Assembly: GCF_000203915.1 (NCBI RefSeq)
Contig: NC_008391.1
Span: forward strand, 1,984,001-2,048,000
From: Burkholderia ambifaria AMMD
Lineage (GTDB): Bacteria > Pseudomonadota > Gammaproteobacteria > Burkholderiales > Burkholderiaceae
Direction of reading: 5' to 3'
Length of the DNA stretch: 64,000 bases
A program made the translations under genes and the position numbers. Each line of letters starts with the position of its first letter. The stretch's first letter is position 1. Shown here piece by piece: positions 53,479 to 62,381 of the stretch. Under the pieces are notes generated by a model. The model saw only the letters and a list, made by a program, of their open reading frames with translations, ran no database searches and was not told where the DNA came from.

Positions 53479-54135
53479 ATGAAACGACTGACCCGCGATG
53501 AAATGGCCAAGCGCGTCGCCCAGGACATCCCCGAAGGCGCTTATGTGAACCTCGGCATCGGCGTGCCGACGCTGGTGGCCAACCACCTCGATCCGAGCAA
53601 GGAGATCTTCCTGCACAGCGAGAACGGCCTGCTCGGCATGGGCCCGGCGCCCGCGCCCGGCGAGGAAGACGACGAGCTGATCAACGCCGGCAAGCAGCAC
53701 GTGACGCTGCTCACCGGCGGCGCCTATTTCCACCACTCGGATTCGTTCGCGATGATGCGCGGCGGCCATCTCGACTACTGCGTGCTCGGCGCGTTCCAGG
53801 TGTCGGCGAACGGCGATCTCGCGAACTGGCATACCGGCGCGCCCGATGCGATTCCGGCCGTCGGCGGCGCGATGGACCTCGCGATCGGCGCGAAGCAGGT
53901 GTTCGTGATGATGGAACATCTGACCAAACAGGGCGAGAGCAAGATCGTCGCGCAATGCTCGTATCCGGTCACCGGCGTGCAGTGCGTGAGCCGCATCTAT
54001 ACCGATCTCGCCGTGCTCGACGTGACGAGCGACGGCCTCGCGGTGAGCGAGATCTTCACCGACCTGTCGTTCGACGAACTGCAGAAGCTGACCGGCGTGC
54101 CGCTGATCGACGCGACGCGCAAGGCCGCGGCCTGA
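53479..54135 (+). CDS. pcaJ: 3-oxoadipate CoA-transferase subunit B
   Basis: A 218-residue beta subunit. The catalytic glutamate is in FLHSENGLLGMG (family S-E-N-G motif), with YVNLGIGVPTLVANHL and GGHLDYCVLGAFQVSANGDLANW. ATG at 53479 follows GAGGAAT, 19 bp after pcaI. A strong terminator follows it, ending the pcaIJ transcript. Confidence 0.94.
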   Translation: MKRLTRDEMAKRVAQDIPEGAYVNLGIGVPTLVANHLDPSKEIFLHSENGLLGMGPAPAPGEEDDELINAGKQHVTLLTGGAYFHHSDSFAMMRGGHLDYCVLGAFQVSANGDLANWHTGAPDAIPAVGGAMDLAIGAKQVFVMMEHLTKQGESKIVAQCSYPVTGVQCVSRIYTDLAVLDVTSDGLAVSEIFTDLSFDELQKLTGVPLIDATRKAAA

Positions 54136-54140
54136 ACGGC

Positions 54141-54182
54141 AAGCGTGCCGGCGCGCGCGATGCTGCGCACGCCGGCACGCTT
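54141..54182 (+). terminator. Strong hairpin between pcaJ and pcaB
   Basis: AAGCGTGCCGGCG (54141-54153) pairs perfectly with CGCCGGCACGCTT (54170-54182), a 13-bp stem with a 16-base loop, starting 5 bp after the pcaJ stop. No long T-run follows, but the stem is strong. It separates pcaIJ from pcaBDC. Confidence 0.75.
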
Positions 54183-54223
54183 GGGTAGACAATAGGCGCA
54201 CGCCGTTTCCCCAATCTGATGCC

Positions 54224-55606
54224 ATGCTCGAAGACAGCGCCCGCCTGACCTCCCTCATCTGCGGCACCGAGCCGCTCAACCGGATCTGGTCGCCCCGCGC
54301 GACGATCCAGCGGATGCTCGACGTCGAAGCCGCGCTCGCGCGCGCGCTCGCCGCGCAGCAGGTGATTCCCGCCACCGCGGTCGCGCCCATCGAACGCGCG
54401 TGCGATGCCGATCGGCTCGACGCCGACGCGCTCGCGCATGGCGCGGCGCTCGGCGGCAATCTCGCGATTCCGCTCGTCAAGCAGCTCACCGCGCAAGTGA
54501 AGGCCGACGACCCCGAGGCCGCGAAGTTCGTGCACTGGGGCGCGACGAGCCAGGACATCATCGATACCGCGACCGTGCTGCAGCTGCGCGACACGCTCGA
54601 CGTGCTCGAGCCGCTGCTCGACGAAGCGTGCGCGTCGCTCGCGACGCTCGCGCGCACGCATCGCGCGACACCGATGATCGGCCGCACGTGGCTGCAGCAG
54701 GCGCTGCCGATCACGCTCGGCCTGAAATTCGCGCAATGGCTCGATGCGCTGCTGCGCCATCGCGCGCGCTTCGCCGAATTGCGCGAGCGCGCGCTGGTGC
54801 TGCAGTTCGGCGGCGCGGCCGGCACGCTGGCGAGCCTGCGCGAGCATGCGGCCGGCGTGAGCGCCGCGCTCGCGGCCGACCTGAAGCTCGCGCTGCCGGC
54901 CGTGCCGTGGCATACGCAGCGCGACCGCATCGCGGAAGCCGCGTCGTGCTTCGGGATGCTGATCGGCACGCTCGGCAAGATTGCGCGTGACGTGTCGCTG
55001 CAGATGCAGACCGAAGTCGGTGAGCTCGGCGAACCGGCGGCCGCCGGCAAGGGCGGCTCGTCGACGATGCCGCACAAGCGCAACCCGGTCGGTTGCGCGG
55101 CCGTGCTGACGGCCGCGGTGCGCGCGCCGAACCTCGTCGCGACCGTGTTCGCGGGGATGGTCCAGGAGCACGAGCGCGCGCTCGGCGGCTGGCAGGCCGA
55201 ATGGGACGCGCTGCCCGACCTCGCGCGCCTGACCGGCGGCGCGCTCGCGCAGATCGCGCAGATCGTCGCGGGCCTCGACGTGAACACCGAACGCCTCGCC
55301 GCGAACCTCGACCTGACGCACGGGCTGATCCTCGGCGAAGCCGTGATGCTCGCGCTCGGCGACCGGATCGGCCGGCTCGATGCGCACCATGTCGTCGAGC
55401 ATGCGTCGAAGGAGGCCGTGCGCACCGGCGCGACGCTGTTCGACGTGCTCGCCGCCGACGCGACCGTATCGGCCCACCTGTCGCGCGACGCGCTCGCGCG
55501 GCTGCTCGATCCCGCACATTACGTCGGCGAGGCGCAGGCCTACGTCGACGCCGTGCTCGCGCTGCACGCCCAGCACGCGAGCCCGAAACAACCAGGAGAA
55601 CACTGA
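54224..55606 (+). CDS. pcaB: 3-carboxy-cis,cis-muconate cycloisomerase
   Basis: A 460-residue fumarase/aspartase-superfamily enzyme that lactonises carboxymuconate. The superfamily signature GKGGSSTMPHKRNPVGC (~278-294) and HWGATSQDIIDTA (~104-116) are present. The pcaD start overlaps its stop (TGATG), so they are coupled. Slightly longer than the ~450 usual. Confidence 0.95.
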   Translation: MLEDSARLTSLICGTEPLNRIWSPRATIQRMLDVEAALARALAAQQVIPATAVAPIERACDADRLDADALAHGAALGGNLAIPLVKQLTAQVKADDPEAAKFVHWGATSQDIIDTATVLQLRDTLDVLEPLLDEACASLATLARTHRATPMIGRTWLQQALPITLGLKFAQWLDALLRHRARFAELRERALVLQFGGAAGTLASLREHAAGVSAALAADLKLALPAVPWHTQRDRIAEAASCFGMLIGTLGKIARDVSLQMQTEVGELGEPAAAGKGGSSTMPHKRNPVGCAAVLTAAVRAPNLVATVFAGMVQEHERALGGWQAEWDALPDLARLTGGALAQIAQIVAGLDVNTERLAANLDLTHGLILGEAVMLALGDRIGRLDAHHVVEHASKEAVRTGATLFDVLAADATVSAHLSRDALARLLDPAHYVGEAQAYVDAVLALHAQHASPKQPGEH

Positions 55607-56391
55607 TGCCCTTCGCCACTGTCAACGGCGTGAAACTGCATTACCGGATCGACCGTGCCGCGCGCGACGACGCGCCGTGGCTCGTCTTCTCGAACTCGCT
55701 CGGTGCCGACCTGCAGATGTGGGCGCCGCAGATTCGCCCGCTCACGCAGCACTTCAACATCCTGCGCTACGACACGCGCGGTCACGGCCATTCCGATGCA
55801 CCGGCCGGCTCGTACACGGTCGACCAGCTCGCGGGCGACGTGATCGGCCTGCTCGACCACGTCGGCATCGATCGCGCGCACTTCTGCGGCATCTCGATGG
55901 GCGGCCTGACCGGCGCCGCGCTCGCCGCGCGCTTCCCGTCGCGCATCGTGCGCGCCGTGCTGGCGAACACCGCCGCGAAGATCGGTTCGCCGGAAGTGTG
56001 GGCGCCGCGTGCGCAGAAGGCGCGTACCGAAGGGATGGCCGCGCTCGCCGACGCCGTGCTGCCGCGCTGGTTCACCGACGCGTTCGTCGAGCGCGAGCCG
56101 CGCCTGTTCGATGCGATCCGCGACACCTTCGTGCATACCGACAAGGACGGTTACGCGGCGAACTGCGACGCGCTCAACGCGGCCGACCTGCGCGAGGAAG
56201 TGAAGGGCATTGCGCTGCCGGTGCTCGTCGTGACCGGTGCGAAGGACATGTCGACGCCGCCGGACCAGGGCCGTGCGCTGGCTGCCGCGATTCCCGGCGC
56301 GCGCCACGTCGAATTCGACGCCGCGCATATTTCGAACATCGAGTGCACCGACGGTTTCAACCGCGCGCTGCTCGACTTCCTGACCGCGTGA
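55606..56391 (+). CDS. pcaD: 3-oxoadipate enol-lactonase
   Basis: A 261-residue alpha/beta hydrolase that opens 3-oxoadipate enol-lactone. Nucleophile Ser97 in CGISMGG, RYDTRGHGHSDAPAG, acid Asp in VVTGAKDMSTPP, and catalytic His in FDAAHISNIE. Start overlaps pcaB by one base. PcaC follows after 10 bp as a separate gene, not a PcaL fusion. Confidence 0.95.
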   Translation: MPFATVNGVKLHYRIDRAARDDAPWLVFSNSLGADLQMWAPQIRPLTQHFNILRYDTRGHGHSDAPAGSYTVDQLAGDVIGLLDHVGIDRAHFCGISMGGLTGAALAARFPSRIVRAVLANTAAKIGSPEVWAPRAQKARTEGMAALADAVLPRWFTDAFVEREPRLFDAIRDTFVHTDKDGYAANCDALNAADLREEVKGIALPVLVVTGAKDMSTPPDQGRALAAAIPGARHVEFDAAHISNIECTDGFNRALLDFLTA

Positions 56392-56401
56392 GGCACTGAC
56401 G

Positions 56402-56788
56402 ATGGACGATCAGCAACGTTATGAAGCAGGGATGAAGGTGCGCCGCGCGGTGCTCGGCGACGCGCACGTCGACCGTTCGATCGAGAACCGCACCGAGGTG
56501 ACCGACGAATTCCAGAACCTGATCACGCGCTATGCGTGGGGCGAGATCTGGACGCGCGACGGCCTGCCGCGCCATACGCGCAGCCTGTTGACCATCGCGA
56601 TGATGGTCGCGCTGAACCGCGGCGAGGAACTCGCGCTGCATCTGCGCGCCGCGCGCAACAACGGCGTGACGCGCGACGAGATCAAGGAAGTGCTGCTGCA
56701 GACCGCGATCTACTGCGGCGTGCCGGCGGCGAACTCCGCGTTCCATCTCGCGGACAAGATCTTCAAGGAACAGGATGGGGCCGCCTAG
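56402..56788 (+). CDS. pcaC: 4-carboxymuconolactone decarboxylase
   Basis: A 128-residue decarboxylase forming 3-oxoadipate enol-lactone. The AhpD-like core with the proton-relay region RHTRSLLTIAMMVALNRGEELALHLRAARNNGVTRDEIKEVLLQTAIYCGVPAANSAFHLA is complete. Last gene of the pcaBDC operon. Confidence 0.95.
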   Translation: MDDQQRYEAGMKVRRAVLGDAHVDRSIENRTEVTDEFQNLITRYAWGEIWTRDGLPRHTRSLLTIAMMVALNRGEELALHLRAARNNGVTRDEIKEVLLQTAIYCGVPAANSAFHLADKIFKEQDGAA

Positions 56789-56985
56789 GCGGGGCCGGCA
56801 GTGATCCGGTCGCACGGCGTGCCGATGCTGGCGAGCCGTGACGATCGACAAGCGCGCCGGCGGCGAATCGGTGCGTGAACGAAGGCAAGGCGCGGCCACG
56901 AGGCCGCGCTTGTTGCATATATCAATGTTGGATGGGACCGAAGCGAGCGCTTAAGCGCCAGTTTCGGCCGACAAGGAGACTAGCG

Positions 56986-58344
56986 ATGAATCGCACAACC
57001 GTGGTCGATGTCCAGACCTTCATCAACGAGCAGCCGTTCGGCGGCTTTCAGTGGCTCGTATTCCTGATGTGTTTCGTGATCGTGCTGCTCGACGGCTTCG
57101 ATACGGCCGCGATCGGCTTCATCGCGCCGTCGCTGCTCGGCGAATGGAACCTCACCAAACCCGATCTCGCGCCCGTGCTGAGCGCCGCGCTGTTCGGCCT
57201 CGCGTGCGGCGCGCTCGTGTCGGGCCCGTTGTCCGACCGTCTCGGGCGCCGCTCGCTGCTGCTCGGCTCGGTATTCCTGTTCGGCGTCGCGTGCCTGATG
57301 TCTGCGTTCTCGAACACGATCGGACACCTGACGATCCTGCGTTTCATTACCGGCGTCGGGCTCGGCGCCGCGATGCCGAACGCGGTCACGATGATGGGCG
57401 AGTTCTGCCCGGACAAGCGCCGTGCGACCGTGATCAACCTGATGTTTTGCGGCTTCCCGCTCGGCGCGGCGTTCGGCGGCTTCCTTGCCGCGTGGATGAT
57501 TCCGCATTTCGGCTGGCGCAGCGTGCTGGTGCTCGGCGGTGTGACGCCGCTGCTGCTCGGCGTGCTGTTGCTGCTGAAGATGCCGGAATCGGTGCGCTTC
57601 ATGGTCGCGCACGGCCGGAGCGTCGACCGGATCCGCACGACGCTCTCACGGATTTCGCGCGACGCGCTGAACGCCGGCTCGTTCGTGATGACCGAAACCG
57701 CGCCGCAGACGGGCAGCAAGGGGCTCGGCGTCGTGCTGTCGCGCTCGTACATCGTCGGTTCGGTGATGCTGTGGCTCGCGTACTTCATGGGCCTTGTGAT
57801 CTTCTACGCGTCGATCAACTGGATGCCGATCCTGCTGAAGGACGCCGGCCTCACGCCGAAGAGCGCGACGCTGATCTCCGCGCTGTTCCCGCTCGGCGGT
57901 GTCGGCGCGGTGCTGTGCGGCGTGCTGATGGACCGCTTCAACGCGAACCGTGTGATCGCCGTGTGCTACGCGCTGACCGCGATCAGCGTCTATGCGATCG
58001 GGCAGGCGGCGGGGAATGTGGGGCTGCTCGTGCTGGTCGTATTCATCGCCGGCGTGCTGATGAACACCGCGCAATCGTCGATGCCGGCGCTCGCCGCCGC
58101 GTTCTACCCGACCGAAGGGCGCGGCACGGGCGTGGCATGGATGCTCGGTGTTGGCCGCTTCGGCGGGATTGCCGGGTCGTTCCTCGTGGCGGAGCTGACG
58201 CGCCGGCACTTTTCGTTCGCGGGCGTGTTCGGGACGATCGCGGTCGCGGGCCTGCTCGCATGCCTCGCGTTGCTGATCAAGCAGATGGCGCGGCCGCATG
58301 GCGTCGCGCAGCCGGGCGGCAAGATCGAGTCGCTCGGGCATTGA
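56986..58344 (+). CDS. pcaK: 4-hydroxybenzoate/protocatechuate MFS transporter
   Basis: A 452-residue carrier with twelve membrane helices, of the aromatic acid:H+ symporter family. Diagnostic features are the helix-1 motif LLDGFDTAAIGFIAPSL (D-G-F-D), the loop 2-3 motif GPLSDRLGRRSLLLGS, and RRATVINLMFCGFPLGAAFGG. ATG at 56986 follows AAGGAG. Supplies substrate to PobA; a PcaK-type chemotaxis role is known in Pseudomonas but not shown here. Confidence 0.93.
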   Translation: MNRTTVVDVQTFINEQPFGGFQWLVFLMCFVIVLLDGFDTAAIGFIAPSLLGEWNLTKPDLAPVLSAALFGLACGALVSGPLSDRLGRRSLLLGSVFLFGVACLMSAFSNTIGHLTILRFITGVGLGAAMPNAVTMMGEFCPDKRRATVINLMFCGFPLGAAFGGFLAAWMIPHFGWRSVLVLGGVTPLLLGVLLLLKMPESVRFMVAHGRSVDRIRTTLSRISRDALNAGSFVMTETAPQTGSKGLGVVLSRSYIVGSVMLWLAYFMGLVIFYASINWMPILLKDAGLTPKSATLISALFPLGGVGAVLCGVLMDRFNANRVIAVCYALTAISVYAIGQAAGNVGLLVLVVFIAGVLMNTAQSSMPALAAAFYPTEGRGTGVAWMLGVGRFGGIAGSFLVAELTRRHFSFAGVFGTIAVAGLLACLALLIKQMARPHGVAQPGGKIESLGH

Positions 58345-58425
58345 GCGCAATCGGGGCCGGGGCGATGCGCCGGCTCCGCGTGGGTTGCGGTGGGTCGGAA
58401 GACGGCCGACGCGTAACAGCAGACC

Positions 58426-58443
58426 GGGCCGCGTCAGCGGCCC
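58426..58443. terminator. Hairpin after pcaK
   Basis: GGGCCGC (58426-58432) and GCGGCCC (58437-58443) form a 7-bp stem with a 4-base loop, followed by GTTGATTT. Located between the convergent pcaK and the 86-residue unknown gene. Confidence 0.6.
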
Positions 58444-58467
58444 GTTGATTTCACGGCCGCGGCGCCG

Positions 58468-58728
58468 TTACTCCTCCGCGTCGTGTTCCTTGACGAAGTT
58501 GCGCAGATACGCGCGCAGCGCGGCCTCCCGGCTGCGATGATCGGCGAGGTTCGCGGCGCCCATGTCTTCCTCTTCACCGAACATCGTCGGCGGCGCGCAG
58601 TAGACGCCGATCTCGATGTCTTCGCGCAGCACACGGATCTCGTGCGTCAGCGGATGGTACTCGGCAATCCAGTGCATGCCCTCGATGTGCTCGCCGGCTT
58701 TCAGCATTGGCTTCACGGCAATCTCCAT
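58468..58728 (-). CDS. Small acidic protein of unknown function
   Basis: An 86-residue protein, MEIAVKPMLKAGEHIEGMHWIAEYHPLTHEIRVLREDIEIGVYCAPPTMFGEEEDMGAANLADHRSREAALRAYLRNFVKEHDAEE. Beta-strand-rich then a C-terminal amphipathic helix. No family is recognised. The ATG at 58728 is chosen; an upstream ATG at 58761 adds an unlikely Arg-rich leader. Codon use is ordinary. Confidence 0.65.
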   Translation of the reverse strand: MEIAVKPMLKAGEHIEGMHWIAEYHPLTHEIRVLREDIEIGVYCAPPTMFGEEEDMGAANLADHRSREAALRAYLRNFVKEHDAEE

Positions 58729-58823
58729 GCAGTGGCGGCGCAACCGCCGAAGCGGTTGCACGCGCCCGTACCAAAAGGGTACGCCTGCATGACGGGAAGC
58801 TCAACGGGTGCGCTGGTGCGCGT

Positions 58824-59441
58824 TTACTGCGGCAGCAGATGTGCGATGAGCGGATACAGCGACAGGATCAGCAGCACGGCCATCGTCACGTTGAAGATGC
58901 GCAACGCGCGGCGGTTCGACAGGAAGCGGCGCAGGCCGAGGCCGAACGCGGCCCACAGGCAGATGCACGGAAAGCCGATCAGGATGAACACGACGGCCAT
59001 CCACGCGGCGTTCATCCCGTAGTCGGCGGACAGGCGGATCGTCGTCGCGGCGGTCAGCACCATCATCCACGCCTTCGGATTGACCCACTGGAACGCGGCG
59101 GCTTCGAGGAGCGTCATCGGGCGCGGCTTCGCGCCTTGCGCCTTCACCTCGCCGGACGTGCCGATCCGCCATGCGAGGTACAGCAGGTAGGCGACGCTCG
59201 CGATTTCGAGGATCGTGTACAGGACCGGCATGCGGCGGAACGCTTCGCCGAGACCGAAGCCCACGCACAACATCAGGATCGCGACGCCGATGCTGATGCC
59301 GAACAGGTGCGGCATCGTGCGGCGGAAACCGAAGTTGACGCCGGAGGCGAGCAGCATCGTGTTGTTGGGGCCGGGCGTGATCGACGTGACGAGCGCGAAC
59401 AGCATGCCGGCGGGCAACGCGCTCAGGGTGAGGAATTCCAT
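58824..59441 (-). CDS. LysE/RhtB-family amino-acid exporter
   Basis: A 205-residue membrane protein of the LysE superfamily. The motif SITPGPNNTMLLASGVNFG (~20-38) and LEAAAFQWVNPKAWMMVLTA (~110-130) are typical of the RhtB/CmaU branch, which exports neutral amino acids or derivatives. About six helices. Direct repeats lie 60 bp upstream. Confidence 0.9.
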   Translation of the reverse strand: MEFLTLSALPAGMLFALVTSITPGPNNTMLLASGVNFGFRRTMPHLFGISIGVAILMLCVGFGLGEAFRRMPVLYTILEIASVAYLLYLAWRIGTSGEVKAQGAKPRPMTLLEAAAFQWVNPKAWMMVLTAATTIRLSADYGMNAAWMAVVFILIGFPCICLWAAFGLGLRRFLSNRRALRIFNVTMAVLLILSLYPLIAHLLPQ

Positions 59442-59499
59442 CGCGGATTCTCCATTGGGGTTCGAGACTGGGATGGAGTCAGTTTAGCGACGGTTTTAT

Positions 59500-59517
59500 G
59501 TACAGTACCGGTACAGT
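59500..59517. promoter_or_regulatory. Direct GTACAGT repeats upstream of the LysE-type exporter
   Basis: GTACAGT at 59500-59506 and again at 59511-59517, one helical turn apart, with a central GTACCGGTAC dyad. Repeats of this kind are used by MocR/GntR-type regulators. No such regulator gene is in the window. Confidence 0.45.
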
Positions 59518-59585
59518 TATGTTGACGGATGCCGGTACGGGGAGGGAGGGGTGTGCGCGGCGGTGGTCGAAGGAGTGGTTGGTTC

Positions 59586-60119
59586 TCAGAAAAGATGTCC
59601 GCGGTCCTGCCAGACGAATGCAACCAGATCCACTTCGACCGCAGCGTATCGAGGCAGCCGGAATGCGCTGAGTGACGTTCTGGCGTGTACGCCCGCTTCG
59701 CCGAACACGGAATACACCACCTCCGATGCGCCATCGGCGACGGCACTGTGTTCTTCGAATGCAGGGTCGCTTTGCATGTAGACGCCGATGCGCGGAACTG
59801 CCCGGACCCGATCGAGGGTGCCGAGTGATCGTTGTAATAGCGCGATGCAGCGTGCGGCACAGATCATCGCGCCGCGCCGACCACTGTCCACCGACACTTC
59901 CGATCCGATCAAACCGCGAATGGTGATTTCACCGTTAAGCTTCGGAATCTGTCCACTGACGAAGATCTGGTTGTCACAGCGCATGAGCGGAGCGTACCGC
60001 CCGGCCGCACCAAAGTCCTCGTCGACGGCGAGTCCCAGCGCATCGGCAATTCCGCGGAATATCGCGTCCCGGTTCATGTCGATCGTCTCCGTTTCGTCGT
60101 CCGGCGCCGCGGTATTCAT
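59586..60119 (-). CDS. RidA (YjgF)-family protein
   Basis: A 177-residue member of the RidA superfamily, longer than housekeeping RidA (~130) because of an N-terminal helical extension. Core features are IFVSGQIPKLNGE, SVDSGRRGAMICAARCIALLQRSLGTLDRVRAV, and the active-site Arg in ARTSLSAFRLPRYAAVEVDLVAFV. The ATG overlaps the monooxygenase stop by 4 bases (ATGA). In biosynthetic operons RidA-like proteins hydrolyse imines/enamines or catalyse tailoring steps. Specific role unknown. Confidence 0.85.
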   Translation of the reverse strand: MNTAAPDDETETIDMNRDAIFRGIADALGLAVDEDFGAAGRYAPLMRCDNQIFVSGQIPKLNGEITIRGLIGSEVSVDSGRRGAMICAARCIALLQRSLGTLDRVRAVPRIGVYMQSDPAFEEHSAVADGASEVVYSVFGEAGVHARTSLSAFRLPRYAAVEVDLVAFVWQDRGHLF

Positions 60120-61348
60120 TGATACACCGGCGGGGAATCGCGGGACGTGTCCGTCGAATGCGCGATCGCGTGGCCGCCATACGCAACAGCCGCCGCGTCC
60201 CAGCCGACGTCGATGTGCGATGCCATGACCTGCAGGTCGCGCCAGTGACGTTGTGCAGGATGGGCGTCGAATGCCACGGCGGTGCCCATGCTGCCGATCA
60301 GTCGTCGGATCGCGTCGACGCAAAGCTGCGCGATGAATGCGCGATCACGCCTGATGCGGACCGTCTCGGCGGGCGACACCGCGCGCCGCGCGATGCCGGC
60401 CGTGTGCAAGGTGCGGACCAGCGTGTCGTAGAGACGACCCGCGCAGGTGAGCTCCGCGTCGCTTTTCGCGATGTGCCCGCAAAGCATCGCGTCGCAGCTT
60501 CTACCGCGGCTGCGGAGCGTATTGATGCAGTGCCGGTACGCGCCCTGTGCGCAGCCTAGAATCGGTCCGATGATCCACGTCGTGCTGTACGGGATGAGCG
60601 CCACGTCGTACAGATACGCGTCGGGATGCAGGTCGGCGCCGGCGGGATGCGGGCCAAAATAGTTCGAACGAGCGAAGATCCACTCGTCCGATACGTACAG
60701 ATTGTCGAATGCAATATCCCTGGAACCTGTCGCGCGCATGCCGGATACGTGCCATGTGTCGAGCGCACGGACGTCTTCGCGTCGAACCACGACCTTGAAG
60801 ATCTCCTGGGCCTCCGGTGCGTCCGTCCCGCTGAGTCGTGCCGAGACGATCACCCAGGTTGCGTGATCGATGCCCGAGCTGTAGCGCCAGATGCCGTTCA
60901 ACCGGAATCCGCTGCCGTCCCTGACGAACGTGCCGTTCTGAACCGTGGCCGTCGCGAACAGCTGTCGCGGCCCGTTCGCGAAGATGATGTCCTGACAGGC
61001 GGCGGGCAGGCGCGCCGCAGTCGTCACATGTCCGCCGACGACACTTAACATCCAGGCCGTGGACGCGCACGCGGTGGCTGCGAGCCGCGCAGCTTCGACG
61101 AGTGTCGGAAAGTCCTGTTGCAATCCGCCGTAGCGGCGCGGTGTCAGCAGGTGGAGGAGCCCGGCGTCGTGCAGTTCGGCCATTGTCTCGGGCGACAGGC
61201 GCGCGAACTGATCGGCCGCCTGTGCGCGAGCCTGCCAGCGCGGGAGCAGTTGTTCGATGCGTCGGCCGATCTGTGTGCGCTCGAGTTCGAGCCCGTCCAC
61301 GCATGACCGGATCGTATCCATTGACGGGAGGTCATCATGCAGCTGCAT
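60116..61348 (-). CDS. Group D (acyl-CoA dehydrogenase-fold) flavin monooxygenase
   Basis: A 410-residue protein with the acyl-CoA dehydrogenase fold as used by two-component FMNH2/FADH2-dependent monooxygenases (HpaB/HsaA/DszC type). Seen are LLHLLTPRRYGGLQ, ACASTAWMLSVVGGH, GIWRYSSGIDHATWVIVSA and DTWHVSGMRATGSRDIAFDNLYV; it lacks the ACAD catalytic Glu context. It would need a separate flavin reductase, not seen here. An ATG at 61348 shares one base with the methyltransferase stop. Could perform N- or aromatic hydroxylation. Confidence 0.82.
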   Translation of the reverse strand: MQLHDDLPSMDTIRSCVDGLELERTQIGRRIEQLLPRWQARAQAADQFARLSPETMAELHDAGLLHLLTPRRYGGLQQDFPTLVEAARLAATACASTAWMLSVVGGHVTTAARLPAACQDIIFANGPRQLFATATVQNGTFVRDGSGFRLNGIWRYSSGIDHATWVIVSARLSGTDAPEAQEIFKVVVRREDVRALDTWHVSGMRATGSRDIAFDNLYVSDEWIFARSNYFGPHPAGADLHPDAYLYDVALIPYSTTWIIGPILGCAQGAYRHCINTLRSRGRSCDAMLCGHIAKSDAELTCAGRLYDTLVRTLHTAGIARRAVSPAETVRIRRDRAFIAQLCVDAIRRLIGSMGTAVAFDAHPAQRHWRDLQVMASHIDVGWDAAAVAYGGHAIAHSTDTSRDSPPVYQ

Positions 61349-62358
61349 CACGTCGCGTCTCCTCGCGGCCCGGCCACTCTGCGCGGTACGGGGTGATCGA
61401 AGCAGAACACGGGCTCGATGCAGGGTTCGCCCAGCAGCGAGACGAATTCCTCGATCGATCGTGCGTCGTTGGAGGCGACGAACTCGTGAAAATTCGTCCC
61501 GTTCCAGAGCAGATAGACATGTTCGAACTGCTCGTGGATCGACGCGACGAGCGTATCGAACGTCACCTGTCCGTTTTGCATCTGCGAAAGCATCTGGTTG
61601 CGCTTCCAGTCGATTTCCTCGCGGCTGAAGTAACGACTCTTGTGCAGTTCGTCCTTGACGCTCTCGCGCTTGTCGTACTCGTCGAGCGAATCGCAGTTGA
61701 GCTTCTCGAGGAAGAAGATCAATCCGTTCGGCTTGAGCAGACGCGCGACATGACGAATCTGGTCCGCGCGATCCACGCCATAGAACTGAAATGCGGCAGT
61801 CTCGTAGATGTAGTCGAACGTGCCGGAGAAGCGGTCGAGGCGCGCATGCTCCCGGAACAGCCGAGGGGTGACGTGGGCGAATGCCTGCGGGTGGAACGTC
61901 GAGAAGTCGTGATTGGCGAACTGGTTGAACGCCGTTTCGTTGGCCGGATTGGGCGAGTTCGTGAAAGTGCGGATCAGGCCATTCGATCGTTTTGCCAGCG
62001 TTCTGCCGTTGGTGCCGTCGAAGGCATCCACTTCGTAAAACTCGAAGTGCTGATCCGCGTGCTGCCTGCGACGTTCGGAATACCGCGTGAGCGCGACGCC
62101 GACGCGCGACATTTCCTCCAGTATGGCCGGCACGCTGGCAAGAAAATGCGTGAACAGCGGCCCGGCTTCGGCGACCATCAGGTCGTGATACGCAAGCACG
62201 TCCGGATCGCGCAGCAAATGGCGGATGCGGCTCGCGACCGATTGCTTCGGCACCTGCGTCGCGCCCGTCGCAAGGCTGTGAAAATAACTTGCCATCCGGA
62301 TCATCGGCGCGCTTTCCAGGTATTGCTCCGCGCCGTCCTCGATTCCGCTTGACGTCAT
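61348..62358 (-). CDS. Putative class I SAM-dependent methyltransferase
   Basis: A 336-residue protein. The central part resembles the Rossmann-fold methyltransferase core: FSGTFDYIYETAAFQFYGVDRADQIRHVARLLKPNGLIFFLEKL (motifs post-I to III). The usual glycine-rich SAM motif I is not obvious; EVDAFDGTNGRTLAK may substitute. ATG at 62358 opens MTSSGIEDGAEQYLES. Sits between the AMP-ligase (23 bp away) and the monooxygenase (1-base overlap). Function as a methyltransferase is likely but not certain. Confidence 0.65.
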   Translation of the reverse strand: MTSSGIEDGAEQYLESAPMIRMASYFHSLATGATQVPKQSVASRIRHLLRDPDVLAYHDLMVAEAGPLFTHFLASVPAILEEMSRVGVALTRYSERRRQHADQHFEFYEVDAFDGTNGRTLAKRSNGLIRTFTNSPNPANETAFNQFANHDFSTFHPQAFAHVTPRLFREHARLDRFSGTFDYIYETAAFQFYGVDRADQIRHVARLLKPNGLIFFLEKLNCDSLDEYDKRESVKDELHKSRYFSREEIDWKRNQMLSQMQNGQVTFDTLVASIHEQFEHVYLLWNGTNFHEFVASNDARSIEEFVSLLGEPCIEPVFCFDHPVPRRVAGPRGDAT

Positions 62359-62381
62359 GGTTGACCTCTTCGCATGTGGTA

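Noticed and set aside
52743..54135. Acetoacetate:succinyl-CoA transferase (scoAB) instead of pcaIJ
   Set aside because: The families are hard to separate by motif, but the position between pobA and pcaBDC and the PcaR-like sites favour pcaIJ.
53281..55425. Long antisense open frame opposite pcaJ and pcaB
   Set aside because: Ser/Arg/Ala-rich shadow; pcaJ and pcaB account for the coding signal.
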